From assembly GCA_019358855.1 (NCBI GenBank), contig JAHHII010000013.1:52777-116776 (forward strand): DNA of 64,000 nucleotides, written 5' to 3'. This stretch comes from Timaviella obliquedivisa GSE-PSE-MK23-08B. GTDB lineage: Bacteria > Cyanobacteriota > Cyanobacteriia > Elainellales > Elainellaceae. Positions 39,416 through 48,002 of the stretch are shown one piece after another. Every line of letters starts with the position of its first letter. Positions within the stretch are counted from its first letter, which is position 1. The notes below the pieces were generated by a model, which saw only the letters and a program-made list of their open reading frames with translations, was not told where the DNA came from and did not search any database. Made by a program: the position numbers and the translations under genes.

Positions 39416-40588
39416 ATGCTGAGCCAAATTAAGGAGACTGCCGCTAAGCTTGCTCCTCGTTTAATTGAAATTCGTCGTCATTTACATAGCCATCCTGAAC
39501 TGAGCGGTCAAGAATATCAAACTGCTGCCTATATTGCTGGGGTGCTTTCCTCTTGCGGGTTACAAGTCCAAGAACTGGTAGGGAAAACGGGTGTTGTTGC
39601 AGAACTCTTAGGTGCAGAGAAAGATTCCCGATTGCTGGCAATTCGGACAGATATGGATGCATTGCCGATTCAGGAGCGGACAGGTTTGGCGTTCGCCTCT
39701 CATCATCCTGGCATTATGCACGCTTGTGGGCATGACGTTCATACGACGGTGGGCTTAGGAACGGCGATGGTCTTATCGCAAATCACTGAGCCGTTACCGG
39801 GAGACGTGCGGTTTTTGTTTCAGCCTGCTGAGGAAACGGCACAAGGAGCAAGTTGGATGGTGCGGGACGGGGTGATGAATGGCGTGGATTCTATTTTTAG
39901 TCTGCATGTGTTTCCCACCATTCCGGGAGGTTCGGTAGGCATTCGGTACGGGGCGCTGACGGCGGCGGCAGACGACCTGGAGCTAACGGTTATTGGGGAG
40001 TCGGGGCATGGGGCGCGCCCTCATGAGGCGATCGATGCCATTTGGATTGCATCACAGGTGATTACAACGTTGCAACAAGCGATCAGCCGCACTCAAAATC
40101 CGTTGCGTCCCGTGGTATTAACAATTGGCAAAATTGAGGGAGGACGAGCGCCAAATGTCATTGCAGATCGGGTGAAAATGTTGGGCACCGTGCGATCGCT
40201 CCATCCTGAAACCAGCGCGATGTTACCTGCCTGGATTGAGCAAATAGTAGCAGGCGTATGCCAAACCCACGGCGCAAAATATACATTGAACTACAGAAGA
40301 GGCGTGCCTTCGGTACAGAACGATTTGGCTTTGACGCAAATTGTGGAGGCGGCGGCGCAGGAAGCTTGGGGGGGCGATCGCGTGCAGATTCTCCTCGAAC
40401 CTTCCCTGGGTGCAGAAGATTTCTCACTTTATCTTGACCATAGTCCTGGCACGATGTTCAGGTTGGGTGTCGGACACACCGATCGACCGAGCTATCCGCT
40501 GCATCATCCTCAGTTTGATATTGACGAAGCTGCCATTGTTACAGGAGTGGTGACAATGGCATATGCTGCCTGGAAGTATTGGCGTTAA
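39416..40588 (+). CDS. M20-family metallopeptidase / amidohydrolase
   Basis: 390 residues, of the N-acyl-amino acid amidohydrolase (hippurate hydrolase, IAA-amino acid hydrolase) type. Metal ligands appear in HACGHDVHTT (about 101-110), EETAQGA (about 140) and the C-terminal HHPQFDIDE (about 361). The lid domain lies at about 180-290. It removes an acyl group from an amino acid; the substrate is not known. ATG at 39416. It runs into the next gene's upstream region with about 37 bases between stop and start. Confidence 0.88.
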   Translation: MLSQIKETAAKLAPRLIEIRRHLHSHPELSGQEYQTAAYIAGVLSSCGLQVQELVGKTGVVAELLGAEKDSRLLAIRTDMDALPIQERTGLAFASHHPGIMHACGHDVHTTVGLGTAMVLSQITEPLPGDVRFLFQPAEETAQGASWMVRDGVMNGVDSIFSLHVFPTIPGGSVGIRYGALTAAADDLELTVIGESGHGARPHEAIDAIWIASQVITTLQQAISRTQNPLRPVVLTIGKIEGGRAPNVIADRVKMLGTVRSLHPETSAMLPAWIEQIVAGVCQTHGAKYTLNYRRGVPSVQNDLALTQIVEAAAQEAWGGDRVQILLEPSLGAEDFSLYLDHSPGTMFRLGVGHTDRPSYPLHHPQFDIDEAAIVTGVVTMAYAAWKYWR

Positions 40589-40625
40589 ATTAGTGAGTGA
40601 ATATAGGGAAATACAAGGAAATACA

Positions 40626-41132
40626 ATGCCAGAGATTACATTAGCAACCCTCTCAACTCAATTGAGCGAGATATTAGAACCGATCGCCGCCTGGTTTCGC
40701 ACTTTGGGCACACCCGAACCCATAGTGCATTGGGGGCACCCTTTAATGATGGGCATTGTTGTCGTGGTACTAGGCAGCTATGTTGGCTTGGCAGGCTGGC
40801 GAGGCAGATTAGTTGAAGATCAAGATGCCGCGATCAAGAGCCGATTGGATCACCGTAAGTTAGCACCACTAATGTTTTTGTTTATTGCCCTAGGTTATAC
40901 GGGTGGAGTGCTGTCATTAGTTATGCAGCAAAAACCTATTTTGGAAAGCCCACACTTTATTACAGGAACGATCGCGTTAATCCTATTAGCGACGAATGGA
41001 GCGATCGCAGCAACAGCTTTTGCAAAGGAAAAAGGAATCTTCCGAAACATCCATGCTTACCTAGGAAGTGCAGCATTAGGCTTGCTATTTCTGCATGGAT
41101 TATTAGGTTTAAAGCTAGGGCTATCTATCTAG
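40626..41132 (+). CDS. DUF4079-type membrane protein
   Basis: 168 residues with four membrane segments. HWGHPLMMGIVVVVLGSYVGLAGW at the start, a basic loop (KSRLDHRKLAPLMFLF), a third segment (HFITGTIALILLATNGAIAA) and a C-terminal segment with HAYLGSAALGLLFLHGLLGL. The conserved His residues at three membrane faces resemble heme-binding cytochrome b561-like helices, but heme binding is my inference. I start at ATG 40626; an ATG at 40563 is inside the preceding gene. Converges with the GNAT gene. Confidence 0.75.
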   Translation: MPEITLATLSTQLSEILEPIAAWFRTLGTPEPIVHWGHPLMMGIVVVVLGSYVGLAGWRGRLVEDQDAAIKSRLDHRKLAPLMFLFIALGYTGGVLSLVMQQKPILESPHFITGTIALILLATNGAIAATAFAKEKGIFRNIHAYLGSAALGLLFLHGLLGLKLGLSI

Positions 41133-41182
41133 AAAAATACGGTTAGGAGTAGCAATAAAACAACGTCCCGATCCGCCCCCTC

Positions 41183-42193
41183 TCAAACTTCAGCTTTAAT
41201 CTCCTTCACATAAGTCAAATTCGCAAAAACCCTGCGAAAGCCCACCGACTCATATAATCCCAGCGCCAAGTTCACATTCTCCGTATCCACTCCCAACTTA
41301 GCGACCTCCATTCCCTCTAACCGCAGCTTCTGCAAGCCCGCCAGTAACATCGCTCGCCCTAGCCCTTGCCGCCGAAACTCCCGTCGAGTTCCCAGCACCC
41401 CAATCCAACCCTCTTGGCAATCTCGTTGAGCATTATCCTCACGATTGATTTCACAACAGCAAAACGCAGCATACGAACCATCCAGCGCGATCGCCAATAA
41501 CTCTAACTCCGGTCGATAATTCTCATCAGTTTCCTCATGTATTAACTCTTCGATCGTCGCCGGATAAAAGTTCCAATGATCACTAAATGCCTGATTATGC
41601 AAATCTACTCGTGCCTCAATATCCTGCCGACCTTGGCTATGGGAAAGCGTGAAACCTGTTGGAAACTGCGGCATTAGCAACGGCTCCATCAGCGATCGCT
41701 CCATTCTTAAAAAGCAACGTTCATAAACAAAGCCGCAGTTTTGCAGTAACAAAATGCGATCGCTCTGACTATCGCGGCAACTTGAACGCAACCGAGCAGG
41801 CAGATGCCGCGATCGCCCCACCTCCCAGATTCTCACCTCACCCCAAGCCAAAATATTGGGTTCTAGCCCCAATTCTCTTACCGTTGGATGAACACGAAAC
41901 CACAAGAAACCATCCGCCGTAATACTCTGCTCCGATTGTCTCGGAATCCACATTTGGGCATACGCCACGAGTTGTCCCGTTTCGTCTGTCCACAAACGCA
42001 CATCTTGTTCCGGATCAAATCCAGGCTCAGATAAATCGCGGCGTATCTCTGACACGCTGTAATAATGACCCAGTTGATCAACCGTTTCACACAGATTTAG
42101 GAAATTGGCGATCGTCTGCAAATCACAGTCCCCTGCATAAGAACGCGTCATGAATGTATCTACATGAAATTCTCTTCTGAACACCGTAATCAT
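41183..42193 (-). CDS. GNAT-family N-acetyltransferase with two domains
   Basis: 336 residues. The C-terminal half (about 180-330) is a GNAT domain with the acetyl-CoA loop IGVLGTRREFRRQGLGRAMLLAGLQKL (R-x-x-G-x-G/A) and LGVDTENVNLALGLYESVGF. The N-terminal half resembles a degenerate second GNAT copy (LRSSCRDSQSDRILLLQNCGFVYERCF). The paired arrangement is seen in mycothiol synthase-like and MshD-like proteins, yet the substrate here is unknown. ATG at 42193; an alternative ATG at 42151 is possible. Confidence 0.82.
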   Translation of the reverse strand: MITVFRREFHVDTFMTRSYAGDCDLQTIANFLNLCETVDQLGHYYSVSEIRRDLSEPGFDPEQDVRLWTDETGQLVAYAQMWIPRQSEQSITADGFLWFRVHPTVRELGLEPNILAWGEVRIWEVGRSRHLPARLRSSCRDSQSDRILLLQNCGFVYERCFLRMERSLMEPLLMPQFPTGFTLSHSQGRQDIEARVDLHNQAFSDHWNFYPATIEELIHEETDENYRPELELLAIALDGSYAAFCCCEINREDNAQRDCQEGWIGVLGTRREFRRQGLGRAMLLAGLQKLRLEGMEVAKLGVDTENVNLALGLYESVGFRRVFANLTYVKEIKAEV

Positions 42194-42230
42194 TTTGAAC
42201 CACCCCTCAAGAAACTTAGTGAAACCAACC

Positions 42231-42410
42231 TTAGAAAAAGATGCGCCGCTCCAAGTTGTAATCCGCCCTCACCTCGCGCAAACGCTTTACCACTGGCTGA
42301 TGACGGCGCTCAACTTCTTCTCCTGAATTCGGTTGATTTAAAGGAACCTGCTTCTCAGGGAAAGCTTCAGAATTAGAACGATCAAACAAACGAATAAATA
42401 ACAGGGTCAT
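42231..42410 (-). CDS. Small basic protein of 59 residues, unknown function
   Basis: An ATG at 42410 with GAGG nine bases upstream opens a 59-codon frame beginning MTLLFIRLFDRSNSEAF and ending in a basic stretch, VVKRLREVRADYNLERRIFF. The frame lies 37 bases ahead of the GNAT gene on the same strand. A TATAAT box preceded by three repeated hexamers lies about 35 bases upstream. Not recognised. The combination of ribosome site, promoter and biased composition makes it more likely real than not. Confidence 0.5.
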   Translation of the reverse strand: MTLLFIRLFDRSNSEAFPEKQVPLNQPNSGEEVERRHQPVVKRLREVRADYNLERRIFF

Positions 42411-42758
42411 AGATTCAGCCTCATAGATGCAGGTCTGTATCTTTATTATACTACAACATACTACATTAGACTACAAGTCATTCCAGAAGCGATCGTTTGA
42501 ACTGAGAGTATTTTAAGCAACCCAATAGAAATACAAAATTACTCTCAAGGGTTAAAAGTTCTATCGTTATAGTTTTTGGCTCAAGTCTTCAGGCAATGAC
42601 TAATAAACAAACAAACTTTTGAACGTCATTGCTAATACAGTTGACGCACTCAAAGTAAACCTCTAAACAATCCTTATAGAACAAATCTAAACAAATGACT
42701 GTATCGCCCTTAGAGCATCAATAGATCCAGGAAAAATACAGTCACCCTTCAGACTTAC
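42411..42758. other. Intergenic region with repeated hexamers
   Basis: About 350 AT-rich bases between the 128-residue protein gene and the 59-residue frame. The notable content is the ACTACA repeat set at 42445-42475. A stretch with repeated ACAAAC near 42608-42620 is unremarkable. No RNA gene is recognised. Confidence 0.5.
42445..42475 (-). promoter_or_regulatory. Three TGTAGT repeats, 10-bp period, ending on TATAAT
   Basis: ACTACA on the plus strand at 42450-42455, 42460-42465 and 42470-42475, exactly ten bases apart (TGTAGT on the minus strand). The last repeat runs into TATAAT on the minus strand (42445-42450), 34 bases ahead of the 59-residue gene. Tandem half-sites on one face of the helix next to a -10 box look like an operator. 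The sequence TGTAGTATGTT is shared with the upstream region of the next minus-strand gene (near 43597-43607). Confidence 0.5.
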
Positions 42759-43145
42759 TCATCTCCAAATTGGAGTGGGTGCAGCCTGCGACTCATGCCA
42801 AAGCCTGATTAGAAGAACCTCAGCCGCATGACTCATCATCATGACGAAAGATCCTGCCTCCGCGTCACCTGTAGAAATCCAAACTCCCTGTAAACTTACT
42901 TCTACAAACTCCGCATCGCAAACTGACAACCCAATTAAGCCCATCTCCTCAGTCCGAATCAACTGTTTCAAAACCCTTAATTCATCCAAATCTGCCCGCA
43001 ACAATAACGAGGCTGAACAACGTTCTACCACTAACTTTTGAGCCGTTCTTACTGCCAAAATTGCCTGCGATGCAATCCAATCTTCTGTCGGCTGAGCCAA
43101 ACACTCTAAGTGCAAGCCCGCCTCGCCATACATCACTTTTAACAT
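42759..43145 (-). CDS. Conserved small cyanobacterial protein (alr0857-like)
   Basis: 128 residues, compact alpha/beta. It opens MLKVMYGEAGLHLECLAQP and contains ASLLLRADLDELRVL and GLSVCDAEFVEVSLQGVWIST; I recall this pattern from an uncharacterised Anabaena family (alr0857-like), a memory that needs a search. GAGG precedes the ATG at 43145. No catalytic motif is visible. No function is assigned. Confidence 0.65.
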   Translation of the reverse strand: MLKVMYGEAGLHLECLAQPTEDWIASQAILAVRTAQKLVVERCSASLLLRADLDELRVLKQLIRTEEMGLIGLSVCDAEFVEVSLQGVWISTGDAEAGSFVMMMSHAAEVLLIRLWHESQAAPTPIWR

Positions 43146-43213
43146 GACCTCAAAACTCCGTTTTTTATGCGTTATTGAGTCGAAAACTGGAGCCGCTATC
43201 AGTTCAAACTAAG

Positions 43214-43249
43214 AACCCCCGTCTCCTTTCTGGTGCGGGAGCGGGGGTT
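43214..43249 (-). terminator. Hairpin between two small genes
   Basis: AACCCCCG at 43214-43221 pairs with CGGGGGTT at 43242-43249. On the minus strand it is followed by TTCTTAGTTT, a partial T tract, and lies just past the 94-residue frame at 43270. Confidence 0.55.
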
Positions 43250-43269
43250 GAAGAAACGGCTTAGTTCTT

Positions 43270-43554
43270 CTAATCCAAGGTCAGTACAGAAAATTTAAAC
43301 CTGCACTTCCCGCTCCTCTGTTTTGGCATCGTGTCTTGGGGCAATCCAACTGGTTTCAGCCCACAAATAGAATTGCTTTCCAAAGTCAGATCTTGCCTAT
43401 CAACAGACAGAATGCTGCCAAACCTAGCGACATTCTGCACTAGCGAACCCAAGCCAAACCCCAAGCCAAACCTTGCCACAGCCACCATTCCATACAAACC
43501 TCCGATGAGGTTCACGGTGTGCTGCAAAGTTGTAAAGGTAGTTTCTTGACTCAT
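43270..43554 (-). CDS. Possible small protein of 94 residues
   Basis: From the ATG at 43554 (GGCGGAA just upstream) the frame reads MSQETTFTTLQHTVNLIGGLYGMVAVARFGLGFGLGSLVQNV and continues with a polar tail. Residues 15-40 form a Gly-rich hydrophobic segment that could be one membrane helix. A hairpin follows the stop. I do not know a homologous family and the tail has unremarkable composition, so this could be spurious. Confidence 0.38.
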   Translation of the reverse strand: MSQETTFTTLQHTVNLIGGLYGMVAVARFGLGFGLGSLVQNVARFGSILSVDRQDLTLESNSICGLKPVGLPQDTMPKQRSGKCRFKFSVLTLD

Positions 43555-43679
43555 GGTTCCGCCTTGCAAGAGGTAGAAGTTACAATCAACAATTAACATA
43601 CTACACTTGTATTACGAGAGTGTCTATACTTCATGTAGATCAATGAAACTTAGCATAAACCCCTATTGGAGGAACCCTA

Positions 43680-44012
43680 ATGTACACAATTAATCGCACG
43701 ACTGCCACAACCGAAATGGAAGTCACCAGCATTCGCCTAGAGCGGGAACTTAAGGAGAAGCTGAAAGACCTGGCAGGAAATCAGGGCTATCAGGCATTGA
43801 TTCGCGATGTGTTGTGGAGTTATGTGCAGCAAAAATCCGGCGATTATCAGCCCCAGTTCACCCGCACTGATATCCGAGCTAGTGTAGAAGCGATCGCCCA
43901 ACAAGAGGAACGCTGCGTGATTACAGGCGAGGTGATCAGACCTCGCGAAGCAATGTTGTTAGGATTTACCACCGATGGTGACATGGTGCCCTTGAGCCTA
44001 GGCAGCTTATAA
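43680..44012 (+). CDS. Ribbon-helix-helix-like small regulator, cyanobacterial type
   Basis: 110 residues with a strong GGAGGAA ahead of the ATG at 43680. Residues 14-50 (EVTSIRLERELKEKLKDLAGNQGYQALIRDVLWSYVQ) fit a ribbon-helix-helix fold: one strand, then two helices, as in CopG-type DNA-binding proteins. The C-terminal half (RTDIRASVEAIAQQEERCVITGEVIRPREAMLLGF) is conserved in my memory of cyanobacterial relatives. DNA binding is inferred. Confidence 0.7.
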   Translation: MYTINRTTATTEMEVTSIRLERELKEKLKDLAGNQGYQALIRDVLWSYVQQKSGDYQPQFTRTDIRASVEAIAQQEERCVITGEVIRPREAMLLGFTTDGDMVPLSLGSL

Positions 44013-44070
44013 AGCATTTATTTCTTATCTTGCTGGGCACCCTAGAAATCGTAAAAACCATTCTTAATTT

Positions 44071-44604
44071 ATGGCTCTCCGATTCTCTAGACTATCGCCT
44101 AGCTCTTCTACCTCAGGCTTTACGCTCATCGAACTTCTAGTGGCGATCGCCATCATGGGAATCTTAGTGGCGATCGCTGCCCCTGCGGGGAACAGTTTTC
44201 TTGCCAGTCGCAACCTTACCAGTGCCCAAGATCAACTCCTCCAAACCATTCGACAAGCCCAAGTGCAAGCCATCCGCAACCATGAAACTTGGCAAGCCAG
44301 CTTTCGAGAACCGAGCGGTATCATTCAATTCGCCGTTCATAGCCTGGACGATGCCCCAGTTTGGCAAAATTCTATTCCCAAAATCCATATCGACACTGGC
44401 GAAACGACTCTTCCTATCACCACCAGCGGCTACCGTGTGCAGTTTAATCGCACCGGACAGGTCAACGGGCAACTCGGCAGACTAACACTGGTGGCTGACA
44501 ACAGTCGCTCTAAGCGTTGCATTTTCGTCTCTACTCTCCTGGGTCTTCTGCGCAAAGGGCAAGAACAAAGTCGCCCTGATGCGGGTGGACGTTACTGTTA
44601 CTAA
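44071..44604 (+). CDS. Type IV pilin-like protein (GspH/FimT family)
   Basis: 177 residues. The prepilin cleavage and methylation site GFTLIELLVAIAIMGILVAIAAP is at about 17-39 (short basic/polar leader ending in Gly, then Phe, with Glu five residues on). The hydrophobic helix is followed by a globular domain rich in short strands, as in minor pseudopilins. Processing by PilD and a place in the pilus or its assembly tip are expected from the family. It stands alone here, without other pil genes. Confidence 0.85.
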   Translation: MALRFSRLSPSSSTSGFTLIELLVAIAIMGILVAIAAPAGNSFLASRNLTSAQDQLLQTIRQAQVQAIRNHETWQASFREPSGIIQFAVHSLDDAPVWQNSIPKIHIDTGETTLPITTSGYRVQFNRTGQVNGQLGRLTLVADNSRSKRCIFVSTLLGLLRKGQEQSRPDAGGRYCY

Positions 44605-44640
44605 CGCAATACTAAGCCAACCTGCTGTTAACCAGATTCA

Positions 44641-45663
44641 TCAATCCAACCTATCCACTTCACCCGCATGGTACGAACTGCGCACCAAAGGTCCCGATCG
44701 CACATGAGCAAAGCCTATCTCACGAGCGATCGCGCCTAACTGCTCAAACTCTTCTGGTGTCCAATATTTTTGCACAGGTAAATGCTCTAACGAAGGGCGC
44801 ATGTATTGCCCCAAAGTCAGGCGATCGCACCCAACTTCTCGCAGATCTTCCATTGCCTCAATCACCTCAGCTTCAGTTTCGCCATGCCCTAACATCAATC
44901 CTGATTTAGTAGGAATGGTAGAGTCGCAATTTTTAACAAACTGTAGAACTTGCAGAGAGCGATCGTACTTTGCCCCCCGCCGCACTGGGGCTTGAAGGCG
45001 GCGAACGGTTTCGATGTTGTGGTTGTAACACGCCGGAGTGATCCGGACGATCGTCTCTACCCGTTCCCGCTGCGATTCCGTTCCCCCCAGCCCGCCCCAA
45101 AAGTCAGGGGTCAACACCTCAACTTGTGTCTGTGGCGAAACTTGCCGAATGGCGGCGATCGTTTGTACAAACCAGCCTGCCCCTTGATCTGACAAATCAT
45201 CTCGCGCCACCGAAGTCAACACCACATACCGCAAGCCCAATAAACTCACTGACTCCGCCACCTTCTGTGGTTCCTCCAAATCAAGCGGCATTGGCGCATG
45301 ACCCTTATCAACCTGGCAAAAGCCGCAAGCACGAGTACAAACTGGACCCATTAACAAAAACGTCGCCGTCCCCTGGGCATAACATTCCCCCCGATTAGGA
45401 CAACGCCCTTCTTCGCAGATGGTATGAATTTGTCGCTGTTTAATAATTTTTTGAACCTTTGAAAGCTCACTCGCTTTACCAATAGGACGACGTAGCCACT
45501 CCGGCAAACTGCCCCATGGAGACTGCCGTACAGCCCGATTTTCCAAATCTTTATCAAGCAGAGTTTGAGAATCGCTAGCGACTTTTAAGAACTGATTTGT
45601 GTCCAAAGGCATGGCTTCACACGTCGATATTAAGTATTGCAGACTCGCCTCAGTTAGCCCCAT
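44641..45663 (-). CDS. lipA: Lipoyl synthase
   Basis: A radical SAM enzyme that inserts two sulfurs into octanoyl chains on lipoyl carrier proteins. 340 residues from ATG 45663. The auxiliary cluster motif [12 protein letters not shown] and the radical SAM cluster motif CTRACGFC are intact, as are [15 protein letters not shown] and [14 protein letters not shown]. The family is usually about 290-300 residues; the N-terminal 40 residues are extra, and a start at ATG 45612 (MPLDTNQF) is possible. Neither start has a strong ribosome site. Confidence 0.93.
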   Translation of the reverse strand: MGLTEASLQYLISTCEAMPLDTNQFLKVASDSQTLLDKDLENRAVRQSPWGSLPEWLRRPIGKASELSKVQKIIKQRQIHTICEEGRCPNRGECYAQGTATFLLMGPVCTRACGFCQVDKGHAPMPLDLEEPQKVAESVSLLGLRYVVLTSVARDDLSDQGAGWFVQTIAAIRQVSPQTQVEVLTPDFWGGLGGTESQRERVETIVRITPACYNHNIETVRRLQAPVRRGAKYDRSLQVLQFVKNCDSTIPTKSGLMLGHGETEAEVIEAMEDLREVGCDRLTLGQYMRPSLEHLPVQKYWTPEEFEQLGAIAREIGFAHVRSGPLVRSSYHAGEVDRLD

Positions 45664-45858
45664 CTTACGTTCACATTTAAGTTAGAGAGCAGCAAGATTT
45701 GGGATATCTAGGGGAATAGTAATATCGTAATCGGTTCTTCTTTAAGCTGAAATGGATACTATTCCTGAAGCAGGAAGATTCGATCGCTCATTAGGCAGTC
45801 TGTAGCCCTTTAGCTACCCGCTTTCATTTATAGTCAGTCACCGTCAGAGGAGTCCGTC

Positions 45859-46416
45859 GTGGCAAGTCACAAAATCCTAGTTATTGATGACAGTAGGGTC
45901 ATTCGCAATATGGTACGGGATATGTTGCCCAAGGGTAACTTCCAAGTTTTGGAAGCCAAAGATGGTGTTGAAGGACTCGATTGCATTCGCCAGGAACGCC
46001 CTAACCTCATCATGCTAGATTTTCTGCTGCCTCGTATGAGCGGCTGGGAAGTCTTTCAGCACATCCAAGGACAAACCGAACTGCAAAGCATCCCCTTAGT
46101 ATTAATGTCCGGTCGGCGGGAAGAAGTCACCGAGAAAATCCCTGAACCCTTCCAATTCTTTGAATTTATCGAAAAGCCTTTCGAGCAAAAAGAGCTAATT
46201 GAGGCTATTAAAGGAGCCATGGTCAAGGCAAGATTGCCCCGTCCTCAAGTCGCTTCTGCAACTCAGGTTGCCAATGCCGCCGCCGCCGCCGCTTCGGCAG
46301 GTGCCGACGATATTGCCGCAATGCAGCAGCGAATTCAAGCCATGCAGGTAGAAATCGACACTATTAAGAAGCAGATGACTCAAATGCTGATGTTCATCAA
46401 ACAAAAGCTGAAGTAA
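45859..46416 (+). CDS. Response regulator with receiver and coiled-coil tail
   Basis: 185 residues from a GTG start at 45859, with GAGGAG nine bases upstream. Receiver domain 1-125: acid pair D10/D11, phospho-acceptor D54 (MLDFLLP), Thr/Ser position in LMSGRR near 83, and Lys 106 (EKPF). An Ala-rich linker (about 137-150) leads to a coiled coil (MQQRIQAMQVEIDTIKKQMTQMLMFIKQKLK). No DNA-binding or enzymatic output is visible, so it may signal by binding partners, as PatA-type or motility regulators do. Confidence 0.88.
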   Translation: MASHKILVIDDSRVIRNMVRDMLPKGNFQVLEAKDGVEGLDCIRQERPNLIMLDFLLPRMSGWEVFQHIQGQTELQSIPLVLMSGRREEVTEKIPEPFQFFEFIEKPFEQKELIEAIKGAMVKARLPRPQVASATQVANAAAAAASAGADDIAAMQQRIQAMQVEIDTIKKQMTQMLMFIKQKLK

Positions 46417-46450
46417 AACCTTGTAGCTAATCTGTAGTAAGCTTTAAGCC

Positions 46451-46489
46451 TGAAAGCCCTCGAACTCTTAATGACTTCGAGGGCTTTCA
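46451..46489. terminator. Strong two-way terminator
   Basis: TGAAAGCCCTCGAA at 46451-46464 is exactly complementary to TTCGAGGGCTTTCA at 46476-46489, a 14-bp stem with an 11-base loop between the converging response regulator and GTPase genes. Confidence 0.85.
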
Positions 46490-46507
46490 CATCTTTTACG
46501 AAAGTTT

Positions 46508-47887
46508 TTAACTAGCTGGCACCAAACGGTTCATGCCCTGGCTCACAAGAGTTTGTAGAAAAGCAGTCCGTTGATTTTCTTGGAACACTGCTTGGAGCTT
46601 TTGAACTAAAGAAGCAGGCTGGAAGCGAGCTTCGGCTCCAGGCTCTAATGACTGCACCTGCTCTTCAAAATATTCCACCAAGCTCAGCCCTGCTACCTGC
46701 GTTAAATGAGCCGCACTTAATCCTTGCAGCGTCCCCCCCGCCACGTAGGTAAGTACATTACTCTTGAGAAGCGGCGCGATCGCCTGGGTCGAAAGCTCTA
46801 CTAGTCCCAGCTTAATCATTTGACTCGCCAAAGTCGCCGTTACGGTTTTAGCCTGATCTAACGAAAATTTCTGTTGGTAAACTGCGCCTAAATCCATCAC
46901 CATTTGAGTGTTAATAGTAGTAGTCGCCAAAAGATCGAGGCTGGGAACAGGATTAGCGAAAGCCGCTGCTGCGGCAACCCATTGATACTGCTCAACAATG
47001 GGCTGAGCGCGATCGCGTCTAATTTTATTAAACTCGTCTTTCACTTGAGCATTCAAGGCTTGTGCCTGGCGGTAGCTAGTGGCAAAAATCAGGGATTGCG
47101 ATTGCTGAGCCAGAATTTGGTTCAAGCGCTCTTGCAGAGGAGCGATATCTGCGCCAGGTTGTTCCAGTCGTTCTTGCACAGATCCATCGGGCTGATATTG
47201 ACGTACTTTGAAGGCGGCGGGTTGAGTCGCGATCGCCACAATATCCTCAATACGCAAAATCTCCTGCATTTTTTCGTGGAACTGTTGCAGAATCACGGGG
47301 CGATCGCCAGGTAAATACTGGTCTTGCTTATTCAATGCCAAAATTACGCGGTGATTCTGAGCCATCAAACCTTGCACCGTTTGAAATTCTGAGTCGGTTA
47401 AATCACCTGTTGCAAGGAACATGACGACATCTGCGCCAACGACATCTTCTAGTGAATCAGTTCCCTCGATCGCCACACCTGGCAGCAGCTTTGCCAAAGT
47501 CGTTTTACCAACTGACTTCCCTCCCATAATCGCAGTTCGTACTTCTTGGCGATCGATTTCAGTTGTGAGTTGGGCAAGTTGCTTCCGTAAGGTCATGACA
47601 GGTTCAGACTCAGGTGCAGTCTCTTGCGCCAGCCGACTGATGTGAGCATCAACGGCTGCCAGAGCTTTTTCTGCTTTGGAACGATCGACAGAAAAAGTAA
47701 GGGGCGTTAGATCAATCTTTTTACTGCGCTTTTGGAAAACCCAAAAGCCAGAGCCAAGGGCGATCGCCAGCCACAACGCCGTCCCTGCAAAATCTGGAAC
47801 TACTGGAACAAACTGATCCAACAGCCAAACGCTGAAGGTTAAGCCCAATCCACCTACCAAAATCGGTCGCTGCAACAAGGAAGTCAT
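46508..47887 (-). CDS. GTP-binding protein with DUF697-type membrane region
   Basis: 459 residues. Two N-terminal hydrophobic segments (about 8-45), then a GTPase domain with P-loop GGKSVGKTTL (about 120-130), G3-like DVVMFLATGDL and G4 NKQDQYLP. From about 285 the region AAAAFANPVPSLDLLATTTINTQMVMDLG matches the DUF697 hydrophobic domain found in YcjF and related membrane-tethered GTPases. Cyanobacteria carry several such proteins; their role is unknown. Start: ATG at 47887 (a TTG at 47923 adds 12 residues and is unlikely). Confidence 0.8.
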   Translation of the reverse strand: MTSLLQRPILVGGLGLTFSVWLLDQFVPVVPDFAGTALWLAIALGSGFWVFQKRSKKIDLTPLTFSVDRSKAEKALAAVDAHISRLAQETAPESEPVMTLRKQLAQLTTEIDRQEVRTAIMGGKSVGKTTLAKLLPGVAIEGTDSLEDVVGADVVMFLATGDLTDSEFQTVQGLMAQNHRVILALNKQDQYLPGDRPVILQQFHEKMQEILRIEDIVAIATQPAAFKVRQYQPDGSVQERLEQPGADIAPLQERLNQILAQQSQSLIFATSYRQAQALNAQVKDEFNKIRRDRAQPIVEQYQWVAAAAAFANPVPSLDLLATTTINTQMVMDLGAVYQQKFSLDQAKTVTATLASQMIKLGLVELSTQAIAPLLKSNVLTYVAGGTLQGLSAAHLTQVAGLSLVEYFEEQVQSLEPGAEARFQPASLVQKLQAVFQENQRTAFLQTLVSQGMNRLVPAS

Positions 47888-48002
47888 AGGAGTTAGCCAG
47901 AGGGTTTTCAATAACAGGATCAATATAGTTCAGAGAAACATCAATCCAGGTAGAGGATGCCCTACTCGATTTAGCTTGTTTCTTCTACTCCATAATATTG
48001 AA

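Noticed and set aside
43331..43549. Plus-strand 72-codon frame with a PKPNPKPN stretch
   Set aside because: It is opposite the possible minus-strand small gene and the repeat reflects Gly-rich codons on that strand; neither ribosome site nor homology supports it.
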